This document shows, piece after piece, positions 1 to 13,106 of a stretch of DNA of 30,000 nt (positions are counted from its first letter, which is position 1; each line of letters begins with the position of its first letter). The stretch is from Prorocentrum cordatum. Taxonomy: Eukaryota > Sar > Dinophyceae > Prorocentrales > Prorocentraceae. The translations under genes were made by a program, and so were the position numbers. The DNA is taken from assembly GCA_963575745.1 (NCBI GenBank), contig CAUYUJ010017817.1:47501-77500 (forward strand), written 5' to 3'. Below the pieces are notes generated by a model, which saw nothing but the letters and a program-made list of their open reading frames with translations, was not told the DNA's origin and searched no databases.

Positions 1-243
1 CCGCCGAGGGCGTCGACGATCCCGAGGAGCGTGACCCGAGCGGTCTTCGGCGAGTGCAGCTCCGTGGAGCTTCCTGTGCCGCGCGCCTCGCTGTTGTGCG
101 AGCTGCGCGCAAGCGCGGGTGGAATCCACGAACTTCACGACCACCCTGCGGTGACCTGTCCCGTGCCATCCCAAGCTTCGAGGCGACCCCCCCCCCAGCA
201 GCACCGGCCCAGACCGCGCCAAGAGGAAGGATGCGGAAGTTGG
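1..243. other. No recognisable feature (GC-rich)
   Basis: GC-rich sequence with short open frames in several phases. No domain, repeat partner or regulatory signal could be recognised. It could be decayed repeat or intron. Confidence 0.4.
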
Positions 244-449
244 GGGTCCCAAAACCGTGGGGTGACAGAGCTGGCGGTGACCTCGCAGCCCCCAAAGACC
301 TCACCCAGGGTCCGTCACCACACGGTTTTGGGACCCTGGAGGCCCCAGTCGCCCGAGACGTCCTCGGAGAACGACCTAAGTCCCAAAACCGTGCGGTGAC
401 CCCGAATCACCCCCGGCTCACCACACGGTGTGGTCACCACCCCGTTTGG
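244..449 (+). repeat. Dispersed repeat R1, uninterrupted copy
   Basis: The motif CCCAAAACCGTG-GGTGAC alternates with its reverse complement, four times in all (near 247, 314, 379 and 420), so the block can fold into cruciforms. A homologous block in the same orientation lies at 15,615-15,975 and shares the motif order and the CCCCAAA-GACCTCACC segment. That second copy is interrupted by a 152-bp hairpin element, so this one acts as the related empty site. No coding potential is evident. Confidence 0.75.
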
Positions 450-901
450 CGGGGCCCCCGAGGAAGGAGGGATAGAGGGGGGGGGCCAGGGAGGCCCGGG
501 GCCAGGTGCTCGGCAGGGTGTGGCGGTAGCGATCCCGACAGTTCCAACGCGGCAACGCAGAGATGGTGCTAAATGCCACAGGCCAGCGAGGCCCCATTAC
601 CGCGTCATTACGACAGCTTCCACCACCACGCCTACCACCACCACGGCAACATCCAACACGACCGCCATGACCATGACAGCGACCACGGCGGCAGCGTCGA
701 GCAGGGCCACATTGGCCACGACGTCCACGACGGCCGGCGGCATGGCCACTCCCCTCCACGACGACCACGGCCATCTCCATGACCCCCCGACGACCCGACT
801 GCAGACCCCCGTCTGTCCCCCCTCCCAATCCTTGCCACTGCTGGCCGCCCCTGCTTGCGATACGCTCCCCCGCACAAAAACAACCCCACCCCACTCCACA
901 C
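450..901. repeat. Degenerate ACC/CAC/GAC trinucleotide-rich stretch
   Basis: From about 600 to 780 the sequence is a decayed triplet repeat (CCACCACCACG, CATGACCATGACAGCGACCACGG). The open frames here encode runs of His, Thr or Arg, depending on phase. The flanks hold nothing recognisable. Confidence 0.55.
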
Positions 902-990
902 CCCCTACCCCCCGCCTCCTCCTCCTTCTCCTCTTCCCACTCCTCGTCCTCCTCCTCCTCCTCCTCCTCCTCCTCCTCCTCATCCTCATC
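902..990 (+). repeat. TCC/CTC microsatellite
   Basis: A polypyrimidine triplet tract, nearly pure CTC at 948-981, that grades into CTCATC at its right end. It is the left border of an AT-rich degenerate triplet island. Confidence 0.9.
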
Positions 991-1518
991 TTATTATTAT
1001 CATTATTATTAGCATTCGTCTTATCATTATTTTGTTATTGGTATTACTACTAGCCGTACTCTTATTCGTAGTCTTATTATCATTGTTCTTAATATTCTTA
1101 ATACACGTATAATTCTTCCTTCACATCATTCGGACTCTTATGATTAGTCACCGTATTCGTATTAGCATGTGTTGTCGCCTCGTCTTAATATTAGTATGAT
1201 GCTTACTCGCTTTATTATTACTAGTCCTGGTATTAATCCGATTCTTACACTTTGCTATTAGTATATTTTTCCCCGTAACTGTATTATTAATATTAGTAAT
1301 ATGCGTGTTCGCATGTGTCTTCGTATGAGCTTACTGTGTTTAGCATGATGGTTATTATATTTGCTCGGATTAGCAACCGTCACTCTTATGTAATGTTAGT
1401 ACTCGCTATAGTAGCATGACTACAACTATGATTAGTACTAGTAGTGTTGTTCCTGTTAATAGTATCATTCGTTTTATGTGGATTGCTCTTACTAGTATGA
1501 TGAGTATTGTTATGATTC
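991..1518. repeat. AT-rich degenerate period-3 island (TTA/GTA/ATT type)
   Basis: This block is strikingly AT-rich compared with its surroundings. It is built from TTATTA, TTAGTA, ATTCGT and GTATTA words with a visible three-base rhythm, as expected of a heavily mutated triplet repeat. Many stop codons on both strands argue against coding. TCC tracts of the same polarity flank it on both sides. The same arrangement recurs at 24,996-25,375. Confidence 0.7.
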
Positions 1519-1617
1519 TCTCTCCTCCTCCTCTTCCTCCTCTTCCTCCTCTTGTTCCTCCTCCTGCTTTTCCTCATCCTCCTCCTCGTCCTCCTCCTTC
1601 TCCTCCTTCCTCCGCGA
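1519..1617 (+). repeat. TCC/CTC microsatellite
   Basis: Interrupted (TCC)n with CTT and CTG variants, forming the right border of the AT-rich island. Confidence 0.85.
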
Positions 1618-3035
1618 GCTGGGGCATTCGCAGGTGACTGCGGCCACGGCGTAATTCTTCTCAGCATTTTGCGTCAGTAATTTCATCGTTGTTAAGAAGC
1701 ACTTCCTGGCCAGGATTGCCACCGTACTAGGTGTCAAGGAGGCGGGGTCGTGGAAGTGTTTTGCGCGGGACCCAAGACCATAACCCCTTTGCCTGGGGAT
1801 CCCCCTGTGCGACGGGACTGGGGACCCACTCGGGCCCCCCGTGGTTTTCAGGGAGGGGGCTGGGGAGAAGGGAAGGGAGGAGAGGATGGAGGGGAGGGGA
1901 GGGTTGCGGAGGGACGGACGAGGAAGAGGAACGAGAGAGGGAGGCGGGAGATGGCGATGATGACGACGACGACGACGCTTCTGCTGCCGAAAAATGAAAC
2001 GAGGAAACGAGAACGGGTACTGTTTCCGGCTCCCGCAGACGACGTAGTTCCAGACAAACGGGCGCGCAATTACGTTCGTGATGATGGACAGAAATCATGA
2101 CATTGCTGCTGTTCCTTCTCCTCAGAGAGGATCTGACACGGCAGGATGGTGGGGACGTTTAGCAGCTGGGCGCAACATTGTATAGTGGATGCGGCTGTGC
2201 TTCCCCTGAACCAACCATGCAACGCATCTCCCCGTCAAGGCGTTTCTTTTCGTCGCTCAACTGATAGCTTGCCCACGTCCTTCACGGGACTGCGAACAAC
2301 TCCAAGGATAGCGGCTTTGCAGGCCCGAGCTCAGGCACGACAAGCGTCGGCAGAGGAATACATCCAGAATGCATCAACCGATGCGGCAACACACCCTTTC
2401 GTCCCAAGTCCTTTCCTCGTAGTTCCATACAAGTGCTCATTTCCACTGTAGGTGCCCCGTTTGCATGACGAGCGGCCAGTCAGTTAAGGACGCCCGTTGT
2501 AAAGGGCCCCCCCCGCACTCGAAAGAAGCGCGCTGCGGGATATAATTCGCGGACTCCTGTTCCGAGGAAGTCCCACGCGAGAGCAACTCAACAAGGCCCG
2601 AGGAAACTCTCATTTTCAGAAGAGCATGCTTTCCATCCCTCTTCACGCTGCAAAATATCAAAGATGTCAACGCCGCGGACGCGCGCGGAAACGGCGGCCG
2701 TCTATCCGCGCTAGCCGTTGCACAACATGGAATTCCGGAACGTAGATGTCGACGAAGGCTCACGCGAGGGCAGATGGTGGAGTTTATATTCAAACGCGCG
2801 CGAGGCCAAGGGGTGACCCCAACACGGTGGGACGTTCGCCAAGGAATTCGCCCGAGAGGCTGCGGACCCTGGAAGCTTTCTTACATGATGCGGGCGGCGA
2901 CGGTGTCCATGGCCGACCCACGAGTGGGTCCCCCTCGGCTTCGGGACCCTGGATTCCGCATCGAAGATATCCCTGTCTGATGCCACCACCATCTTGGAAA
3001 AAGGACTCGACTTCAACTCGCGCAGTCAGGACACA
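1618..3035. other. No recognisable gene; short purine and GAC triplet runs
   Basis: A GGGA-rich stretch lies at about 1,850-1,950, followed by a short (GAC)n at 1,963-1,978. From 2,100 to 3,035 the sequence is unique with mixed composition. Open frames of about 100 codons occur on both strands, for example 2,146-2,451 on plus and 2,711-3,016 on minus. None shows a family motif I recognise. Confidence 0.4.
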
Positions 3036-3095
3036 TCAGAAGCCGAGCATGCGCGGCGCCTCGGCGAGAGCCCCTTTTTGAAGACGGGCCGCTCT
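3036..3095 (+). repeat. Single diverged unit of the ~85-bp satellite (S85)
   Basis: GCGCGGCGCC-CGGCGAGAGCC, then TTGAAGACGGGCCG and CTCAATGTG, follow the order of the S85 consensus seen at 25,430-25,745 (GCGCGGCGCTGAAGC, TGTTGAAAACC, GCCCTCAATCCGTG). Only one clear unit is present. Confidence 0.45.
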
Positions 3096-3289
3096 CAATG
3101 TGTTCTTTGTTGTGCAAGACGACGGTGTTCGGCTCCAGCTTAGCGCGAGCCCAATTATGAAAACCGCGCGCCAACGAGATCTGAATTTATCCATTCTCAA
3201 TTCCTTGAAGCTCCTGCGGAGGCGAGAACGATGAAGATGAGATGTGGATGCTGTTGCTGCTGGTGGCGACGGCGAACCTAGGAGGGCTT

Positions 3290-3500
3290 GGGGACGGATT
3301 GTAGCGTGTGGGAGCTTCTGGGAGCGTCGTGTAGCGTGTGGGAGCGCCGGGGGCAGCCTGGTGAGCGCTTGGGCCCTAGTCTGTCATCGGCGAGGGGGCG
3401 CCCGAAACGCATCGATTTTTGGTGGACTTGCCATAGATGTCTGACGTGTGTTATTGTTGTGCCCAGGTGTTGTTCTGTTGTGCCCAGGGGTTTATTCGGG
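3290..3500 (+). repeat. Short direct duplications
   Basis: TGTAGCGTGTGGGAGC occurs twice, about 30 bp apart, near 3,300 and 3,330. Near 3,457 and 3,477 GTTGTGCCCAGG is also duplicated. These are small local slippage products with no coding evidence. Confidence 0.5.
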
Positions 3501-3549
3501 GCCACAGTATGGGTCGATGTCTAGGATCAGCAGATGTGAATACTATTTC

Positions 3550-3885
3550 TTGCATAGGATGGTGAAGGATGGGTCGGATGGATATGTCCACACTTGCGTT
3601 TGTTGCAACTGCGGGTTGGGTCAGACGGATGTGCACCAGCAGCTGCTTTTACATTAGGATGACAAAGGATAGGTCGAATGGGTGTACGCCGTATGGTGGG
3701 CGCGCGCCGAACAACATTTGTTACGTAGGATTGTGAGGGCTGGATGTATGGATGTGAGCAAACTTATGCTATGTTGCATTGGGTGGTGAAGGTTGGGTTG
3801 GATGGATCTGCACCGAAAAATATTATATGCGTCTGATGGTGAGGATTGGGTCGTATGGACGCGCGCCAAGTGCTAAGGCGAGCGT
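3550..3885 (+). repeat. Degenerate minisatellite, GGATGGTGAAGGATGGGTCG type
   Basis: About five diverged units start at GCATAGG, ACATTAGG, ACGTAGG, GCATTGGG and GCGTCTGA (near 3,553, 3,653, 3,724, 3,775 and 3,827). Each is followed by a GTGAAGG-TGGGTYG-ATGGA core. Spacing is irregular at 50-100 bp. The reverse strand reads as repeated peptides rich in His and Pro, which follows from the repeat and not from a gene. Confidence 0.6.
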
Positions 3886-3894
3886 CACGTTTGT

Positions 3895-4216
3895 TTAGAA
3901 GGAACCTGCCTCCACCCTTGAAACAGTTGCACATGTTTAACGCGAATTTGCGCGGCGCTATAACGAGAGCCAGATTTTGAAAACGAGCCAGCCTCCATCT
4001 TTGAAGCTGCCGCACATCTTAACACGAATTTGCACGGCGTTGAAGCGAGAGCTACATTCTGAAAACGACCCGGGCTCCATCCTTAAAACTGTTGCGATTG
4101 TCAAATTTCAAGATCATAAATTGCGAGAAAAGCCAAGCGAAACGCCTGGCCCTGCCTACGGGTACGTCCGGTGATGCGGCAAGGTAAAGTTGAAGAGTTA
4201 TCTATAAGGAAAAAAC
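3895..4216 (+). repeat. Composite repeat, copy a: S85 satellite plus unique tail
   Basis: At least two satellite units lie 82 bp apart (TTTTGAAAAC at 3,975 and TTCTGAAAAC at 4,057). A non-tandem tail follows from about 4,075: CTCCAT, GTTGCGATTG, TTCAAGATCAT, GCGAAACGCCTGGCC and TTATCTATAAGG. A short GGA-rich run comes next at 4,205-4,245. The same order is present on the minus strand at 4,925-5,395 and on the plus strand at 25,430-25,850. Confidence 0.75.
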
Positions 4217-4329
4217 GGAAGGAGAAAGGGAGGGAGGAGGAGGAGCACTGATGATGGCACCATTGGGCGGCCAGTACTGGCTCCGCGCGTTGCGGGAGGC
4301 CGCAGCGGCGTCTACGCTTTGACGGTGAT

Positions 4330-4357
4330 GTTGCCGCCGCGGTACCTCGGCGGCAAC
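4330..4357. repeat. Perfect 10-bp stem inverted repeat
   Basis: GTTGCCGCCG pairs perfectly with CGGCGGCAAC across an 8-nt loop that contains GGTACC. It sits just before the TCC tract. Its function is unknown. Confidence 0.7.
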
Positions 4358-4365
4358 GGGGAGGG

Positions 4366-4924
4366 TCTCCTCCTCCTCCTCCTCCTCCCCTTGCAAATTC
4401 TACTGCCTACCCCCCATCTTCATCCTCCTCCCCCTCCTCCTCCTCCGACTCTTCCTCCTCTTCCCCTTCCTCCTTCTCTTCCTCTTCTTCCTCCTTTTCT
4501 TCCTCATCCTCTGCCTCCTCGTCTTCATCCTCCTCCTCCACCTTTTCCTCCTCCTCCCCATCCCCATCCCCCTTCCCCTCCTCCTCCTCCCACCTTTTGC
4601 CTCCTCCTCCTCCATCCTCCCTTTTCCGTCCACCTCCCTCCTCCCTCTTACCCTCATCTCTCCTACCTTGTCCCCCCCTTCCAGATCTTTCTTGCAGTTC
4701 CCCTCATCCTCCTTCACTGCTCCCTCCAGCCTGGTCCATCTTCGCTCCTCCCTCGTCTTTAACCCTCCATTGGATCCTGGTCCTGCTCCTCCTGCTCATC
4801 CTGCTCCTCCTGCTCCTCGTGCTCCACCTGCTCTTCCTGCTCCTCCTGCTCCCCATCCTCCTTCTCCTCCTCCACCTCCTCCACCTCTTCCTCCTCCTCC
4901 TCCTTCTCGTCCTCCGCCTCCTCT
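4366..4924 (+). repeat. TCC/CTC microsatellite with a CTCCTG sub-array
   Basis: About 560 bp of interrupted (TCC)n. A distinct (CTCCTG)n section occupies about 4,780-4,855. Long open frames across it encode poly-Pro/Leu/Ser on plus and poly-Arg/Lys on minus. They are repeat artefacts. Confidence 0.9.
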
Positions 4925-5395
4925 TCTCCTTATCCTTATGGATAACTCCTCCCTGTCGCACCCCTAGGCCGGTCGAAAGGGCGGGCCAGGCGTTTCGCCA
5001 GAGACTTCCTCAACATCTATGATCTTGAAGCATAGATATTGGCTACAGCTTCACTGATGGAGGGGTGGGACGTTCCCAACATGTGGCTCCAGCCTTAGCG
5101 TCGCGCACATTCGTTTTGTTCAAATTTGAAATTCACGAGTTGAGGGCGAGAGGTTTTCAAAATGTGGTTATCGCCTTAGCGGCGCGCACATTCTTTGTAA
5201 AAGCTCACAAGAGTTTCACAGATTGAGGGCGGCTCGTTTTCAAAAAGTGGCCGGCGTCTTAGCGCCGCGCACATTCGTCCTACAAAAACGAAAGAGTATC
5301 ACGGATTGAAGCCCGTTCCTTTTCGAAATGTGGCTCTCGCCCTAGCGCCGCGCAGCTTTGTCTTAAACATGTGCAAGAATTCCACGGATTCTCAT
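4925..5395 (-). repeat. Composite repeat, copy b: S85 satellite plus tail, reversed
   Basis: On the minus strand, S85 units lie at about 5,395-5,080 with an 83-bp period (GTTTTC anchors at 5,153 and 5,236, CTTTTC at 5,319). The unique tail follows from 5,063 down to 4,925: CCTCCATC, GTAGCCAATAT, TTCAAGATCATAG, GGCGAAACGCCTGGCC, GGTGCGAC and TTATCCATAAGG. On that strand a TCC tract precedes the satellite and a GGA tract follows the tail, as in copy c. Confidence 0.8.
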
Positions 5396-5507
5396 GGTTA
5401 ACGTATCAGGAACTGTGTTTCCCCAGGGCGCAACAGTCACGTTGATTCGCGGTGCTGAAGTCCCAGGAATGGTGTTCTGGCACGGTTCAAGATCGCCGAT
5501 ACGAAGG

Positions 5508-5745
5508 GGAGGCGGGGGCGGAGGCGGAGGCGGAGGAGGAGGAGGAGGAGGAGGAGGAGGAGGAGAAGGAGGAGGAGGAGGAGGAGGAGGAGGAGGAGAA
5601 AAAGGAGGAGGAGGAGGGGGATGATAAGGATGAGGATGAGGGGAATGGGAGGAGGAAAGAGGAGGAGGAGGAGGAGGAGGAGGAGGAGGAGGAGGAGGAG
5701 GAGGAGAGAAGAGGAGGAGGAGGAGGAGGAGGAGGAGGTGGGTGA
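5508..5745 (+). repeat. GGA microsatellite
   Basis: A polypurine triplet tract of about 240 bp with GGC, GAT and AAA interruptions. It reads as poly-Glu or poly-Gly on plus and poly-Ser/Leu on minus, and is not coding. About 170 bp downstream the polarity flips to CTC at 5,918. Confidence 0.9.
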
Positions 5746-5917
5746 AGAGGGGTCATCCCGACCACGCCCGCCGGGGTAGCTGTAGCGATCGTACGGCTCC
5801 CCCCCCCACATATTGGTGCTCGCCCGCATACAGCGGCGATCACAGCGCACCCCCGCCCCGACGTGGCCCACGCCGCTCAAGCGTTATTGTTGCCAGAAAG
5901 AATCAGACCTTTCGAGG
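5746..5917. other. Unique spacer between GGA and CTC tracts
   Basis: A GC-rich spacer with no recognised feature. It would be the loop if the flanking GGA and CTC tracts paired. Confidence 0.4.
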
Positions 5918-5993
5918 ATGGGGGGCCTCCGCCTCCGCCTCCTCCTCCTCTCCTCCTCTCCCTCCTCCTCCTCCTCTCCCCCCCATCCTCCTC
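5918..5993 (+). repeat. CTC microsatellite
   Basis: A short CCTCCT tract that runs directly into the CAT microsatellite. Confidence 0.85.
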
Positions 5994-9376
<3,383 letters not shown>

Positions 9377-9500
9377 ATTTCCCCGTCCTTCCTCCTCCCG
9401 CAGCGACAGCGTCCTCCCTCTTCTTCCGTCTTCCTCCTTCTTCCTCCTGTACTTTCCCCGTCCTCCCCGTTCTTCCTCCTCCCGCCGCAGCAGCCGCGAC
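9377..9500 (+). repeat. Pyrimidine-rich duplication
   Basis: TTTCCCCGTCC followed by TTCCTCCTCCCGC and GCGACAGC occurs twice, offset by about 74 bp. This is a short tandem duplication at the right edge of the CAT tract. Confidence 0.55.
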
Positions 9501-10141
9501 AGCGGCGACGGCGGCAACGGCTGCGGCGGCGACGGCGCACGTCAAGGGGATCTTGTTGCCCCGGTTGCTGCTGTCCGGGCTCAAGCCGCGCGACCCAGGC
9601 GAGGGCCGGCGTCTGGGCGGGGTCCAGCTGGTGGCGCGCTCGGGGTACTCCTGGGGTCGCGTAGGGTGCGCAAATCACCCCCCTCTGGGGGAATACATCG
9701 ACCCAGACCCCCCGCGTCGTGAAAAAAACACCACGCAGATGTTTGTTCACCATTTTTGTTGGCTTCTGGGATCCCTTACCCGGCCTCGGGATCGTCACAA
9801 GACTGAGCAGATCCCTTTTTCACCCCCCTCATGCTTCGCTCGCCCTCCACATCTCTCCTCACCCGGAGGCCGAAACTTGGAAAAAAAACTCCCGCCGTGA
9901 GATCTTCACGACGCGAGCATGTGGTGACCTCTTCCTCCTTTGAAGAGCGAGCGGAGAGTAAAGGAACGAGGACGAGGAAGCAGAACGAGCATCGGCGACT
10001 CCGAAGGCGTGGTTCGCAAAGGGTGTGGTTTACAACCCGCGCCTGTGGGGGCGGGCAAGGACCTCGGCAGATCTCTGCCGCGCCACGACGAGGACTCGTC
10101 AAACCTTTGGGGCAACATGGTGATCCCCTAAGCCCCAACTG
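9501..10141. other. No confident feature; open frame without recognised domain
   Basis: The plus frame from about 9,486 to 9,900 begins as a poly-Ala run (GCGGCG triplets). It continues with mixed composition (HVKGILLPRLLLSGL) before a stop at about 9,898. The mixed part resembles a coding fragment more than the repeat around it, but I recognise no family. A short inverted pair, CGCGTCGTGAA and TTCACGACGCG, lies near 9,714 and 9,906. Confidence 0.35.
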
Positions 10142-10266
10142 GCCATCGCTCGGACGTCCATTCCCTGTGCTTTTTTCGGTTTCGCGCGTGGTTTTTTCGC
10201 CGAATGATCAAGGATGCTCCTCGATGGTCCTCGCCGAAGGAAAAATGCACACGTCCCAGCGATGCC
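10142..10266. mobile_element. Palindromic MITE-like element, family C, copy 1
   Basis: The terminal inverted repeats are GCCATCGCTCGGACGT on the left and ACGTCCCAGCGATGCC on the right, with one internal mismatch (the left end is matched without its first base). The interior is shared with the copy at 18,070-18,187 (CCTCGATGGTCCTCGCCGAA). No open frame suits a transposase, so it would be non-autonomous. No clear target duplication is visible. Confidence 0.65.
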
Positions 10267-10371
10267 GAGCCAACGGCGCCGATCGCAAACCACACCCCGG
10301 CGCAACCGCACCCGCTGTGGCCGCCGAGGGCAGAGCAGCAGGGCACAGCGCCAGAGAGGCAGAGCCGGTGG

Positions 10372-10665
10372 GTCAATGCAAACCTGGGTCCGTCGGGCGT
10401 TGCAGGATCCTGCAAGATCCTGCAGTCGGCTGCACGTAAGAGTGACCCTGGGTAAGAGTGACCTTTGGTGCGCGGCTTTTTGGGGGGCGCGAGGAGGCCA
10501 AACACAAGCGCGCAAGACGCTAATATCGCAACGAGCGCGGCGATCGGGGGACCCCATTTGGCCCGCACCAAAGGTCACTCCGGCGAAAGGTCACTCTTAC
10601 GTCTAGTCGACGCAGGATCCCGCAGGATCCGACACCCAGACCCGGGCCAATGCGACCCTGGCCGG
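10372..10665. mobile_element. Palindromic element, family B, copy 1 (compact)
   Basis: Inner inverted repeats of about 50 bp run from 10,426 and end at 10,610 (GTAAGAGTGACC, GAGTGACCTTTGGTGCG and complements). The homology continues outward through GCAGGATCCTGC and AATGCAAACC-type segments to about 10,372 and 10,665. The centre (about 10,470-10,570) is shared with 13,240-13,365, the right half of copy 2. It has no coding capacity. This compact copy is the reference for the insertion seen in copy 2. Confidence 0.75.
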
Positions 10666-10902
10666 GCAAGATCCTGCAAAATCCGGCGCTCTGACTGACT
10701 ACCGACCAGAGCACCCCAACTCGACCCAAGGACCCACATATCGGGTTGCGAGGGTACGGGTTCCACGTGTGTTTTCGATGCGCCCCGACGCGCCGCCCCC
10801 ACTGGGAATGGAGGGCAAATTGGCGCCTTCGGGTAGGGTTGGGGTCGTTTTTCAGGTGGTGACTGACTGACCCCCGTTTGCAGTGGCCCCTGTCCCTCGA
10901 GC
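10666..10902. other. No recognisable feature
   Basis: Unique GC-rich sequence. I see no repeat partner, motif or credible gene. Confidence 0.4.
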
Positions 10903-11205
10903 CCCGAAGAGCAAGGGAGGAGGAGGCTCCGGCGCGAGCGGCACCAGGAAAGGCTGGCTGTTGACCGTGCCGCCGCCGCCGCCGTCCGACTGCGCCCGCG
11001 CGGGGGGCAACGACAGCGGCACTTGACGGAGCACGACGAGGAGCGCACATGGAGCGAGAACGAGGAGAGGCGTAGGTACCTCCTCCCCCTCCTCCTCCTC
11101 CACCCCTCTCTCTTCCACAATACACAATCTGAATACTACTCTCTTCCCTCCAGTGACTCTGTCCAGAAAGTGTCCTGTCCTCTCTGCGTATGATCTTTTA
11201 CACAC
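10903..11205 (+). repeat. Duplicated ~300-bp segment, copy 1 (possible gene relic)
   Basis: Homologous to 13,857-14,225. Both copies read in one plus frame as RRER-Q-GLAVDRAAAAAVRL followed by an Arg/Glu-rich helix-like stretch. Both then have a TCC tract and the shared segment GACTCTGTCCAGA-AGTGTCC. The charged, helical composition resembles the coiled linkers of some cellular proteins, but I cannot assign a family. A stop codon (TGA) lies within this copy in a competing frame. It may be a processed gene fragment carried as a repeat. Confidence 0.5.
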
Positions 11206-11392
11206 AGAATGTCATCATTTGGTTTTTCCTATGTGTGTTTTTAATGCGGTAGTTTCTGAGATTCCAAGGTGGTGCTCCCGCTGCAGCGCCGCCCTCATTT
11301 CCGCGCTTCGGTCATTCAGGACCATGCTCCCGCTGCAGCGCTGGCCTCGTTCCCCCGCCTCCGGACGGCACTTGGCATTCGAAAGCGCCCAC

Positions 11393-11597
11393 ATCGGAGT
11401 GAGGCACCGCACAGACCCGAGCGGGACCTCGCCGTCCCTGGGGGGCTGCGATCTGCGACACTGTCGCCACTTTCGAGGGCTGCTGGTGTGTCCAGCGGGG
11501 TGAAGCACCGCGCAGACCTGAGCGGGACATCGCCGTCCCTGGGGGGCTGCGCTCTGCGACATTGTCGCCACTTTCGAGGGCTGCTTGTGGGTCCAGG
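11393..11597 (-). repeat. 101-bp satellite, two units in reverse orientation
   Basis: Two units with a 101-bp period are the reverse complement of the array at 12,006-13,018. They share GTGAGGCACCGC, GAGCGGGACCTCGCCGTCCC and GTCGCCACTTTCGAGGGCTG. They lie outside the left boundary of the family B copy 2 element, so forward and reverse arrays face each other across about 400 bp. Confidence 0.85.
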
Positions 11598-12005
11598 GGT
11601 TCACTTAGTTACTCATCTCAACCAATTTTGTTGTTCCCTTGATCGGGGACCTGCGAACCTCCCGAATGCCGCTCGCAAAGGTATACGCGTGCATGTCACG
11701 TTGTCGCCCTCTCATCAAATCTCCCGAGCTACTCCTGCCGAGCATTGCGCAGGGGTTGGGTACGTCGCCAGGGTAATTGATTCCCCCCCCCCCGTTGAAA
11801 CGTCTGGCCGCCGTGGGGGCATGCGCGGACATGGTACTAGAATCGGCTACACACAAGAGTGACCCTGGGTAAGAGTGACCTTTGGAGGGGAACGAACAAT
11901 GACAACCCAACCCCTGCCCGATGCGGGGCGTAAAAAGCTTGGGAGACGTCATACGGAGGTGATGACGTGACATGGGCGCATATACTTCTGCGAGAAGCAT
12001 TCGTG

Positions 12006-13018
12006 AGGCTCGCAGCCCCCCAGGGATTGCGAGGTCCAGCTCAGATCTGCGTGGTGCCTCACTCCGCTGGACCCACCAGCAACCCTCGAAAATGGCGACA
12101 ATGTCGCAGATCGCAGCCCCCCAGGGACGGCGAAGTCCCGCTCAGGTCTGCGCGGTGCCTCACTCCGCTGGACCCACCAGCAGCCCTCGAAAATGGCGAC
12201 AATGTCGCAGATCGCAGCCCCCCAGGGACGGCGAGGTCCCGCTCAGGTCAGCGCGGTGCCTCACTCCGCTGGACCCACCAGCAGCCCTCGAAAGTGGCGA
12301 CAATGTCGCAGATCGCAGCCCCCCAGGGACGGCGAGGTCCCGCTCAGGTCTGCGCGGTGCCTCACTCCGCTGGACCCACCAGCAGCCCTCGAAAGTGGCG
12401 ACAGTGTCGCACATCGCAGCCCCCTTGGGACGGCGAGGTCCCGCTCAAATCTGCGCGGTGCCTCACTCAGCTGGACCTGCAGATCGCAGCGACGGAGGGA
12501 GGGGAGAGGTCCCGCTCAGGTCTGCGCGATGCCTCACTCCGCTGGACCCACCAGCAGCCCTCGACAGTGGCGACAATGTCGCAGATCGCAGCCCCCCAGA
12601 GACGGCGAGGTCCCGCTCAGGTCTGCGCGGTGCCTCACTCCGCTGGACCCGGCAGCAGCCATCGAAAGTTGCGATAATATCGCAGAGCGCAGCCCCCCAG
12701 GGACGGCGAGGTCCCGCTCAGGTCTGCGCGGTGCCTCACTCCGCTGGACCCACCAGCAGCCCTCGAAAGTGGCGACAATGTCGCAGATCGCAGCCCCCCA
12801 GGGACGGCGAGGTCCCGCTCAGGTCTGCGCGGTGCCTCACTCCGCTGGACCCACCAGCAGCCCTCGAAAGTGGCGACAATGTCGCAGATCGCAGCCCCCC
12901 AGGGACGGCGAGGTCCCGCTCAGGTCCTCGCGGTGCCTCACTCCGCTGGACCCACCAGCAGCCCTCAAAAGTGGTGACAGCGTCGCAGATCGCAGCCCCC
13001 CACCCAGAGACGGCGAGG
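12006..13018 (+). repeat. 101-bp satellite array, ten units
   Basis: The anchor ACTCCGCTGGACC occurs at 12,061, 12,162, 12,263, 12,364, 12,465 (as ACTCAGCTGG), 12,536, 12,637, 12,738, 12,839 and 12,940. Spacing is exactly 101 bp except for one 71-bp unit with an internal deletion. The unit contains CAGCCCCCCAGGGACGGCGA and GGCGACAATGTCGCAGAT. Because 101 is not a multiple of three, frames shift with each unit. All three plus frames stay open for long distances, so the open frames are incidental. Confidence 0.95.
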
Positions 13019-13035
13019 TCTCGCGGGAGACAGGA

Positions 13036-13106
13036 GGCAGGAGGCAGGAGGCAGGAGGCGAGAGGAGGAGGAGGAGGAGGAGGAGGAGGAGGAGGAGGAG
13101 GAGGAC
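13036..13106 (+). repeat. GGAGGCA and GGA microsatellite
   Basis: Four GGAGGCA-type heptamers lead into an almost pure GGA run, just after the satellite array and within the nested insertion. Confidence 0.85.

Noticed and set aside
4400-4717. Arg/Lys-rich basic proteins on the strand opposite TCC tracts, here and at 18-19.4, 22.5 and 24.3 kb
   Set aside because: They are the antisense translation of the TCC/GGA microsatellites, with no independent coding signal.
12006-13018. A CRISPR-like array
   Set aside because: The units are contiguous 101-bp repeats without unique spacers, and the window is eukaryotic.
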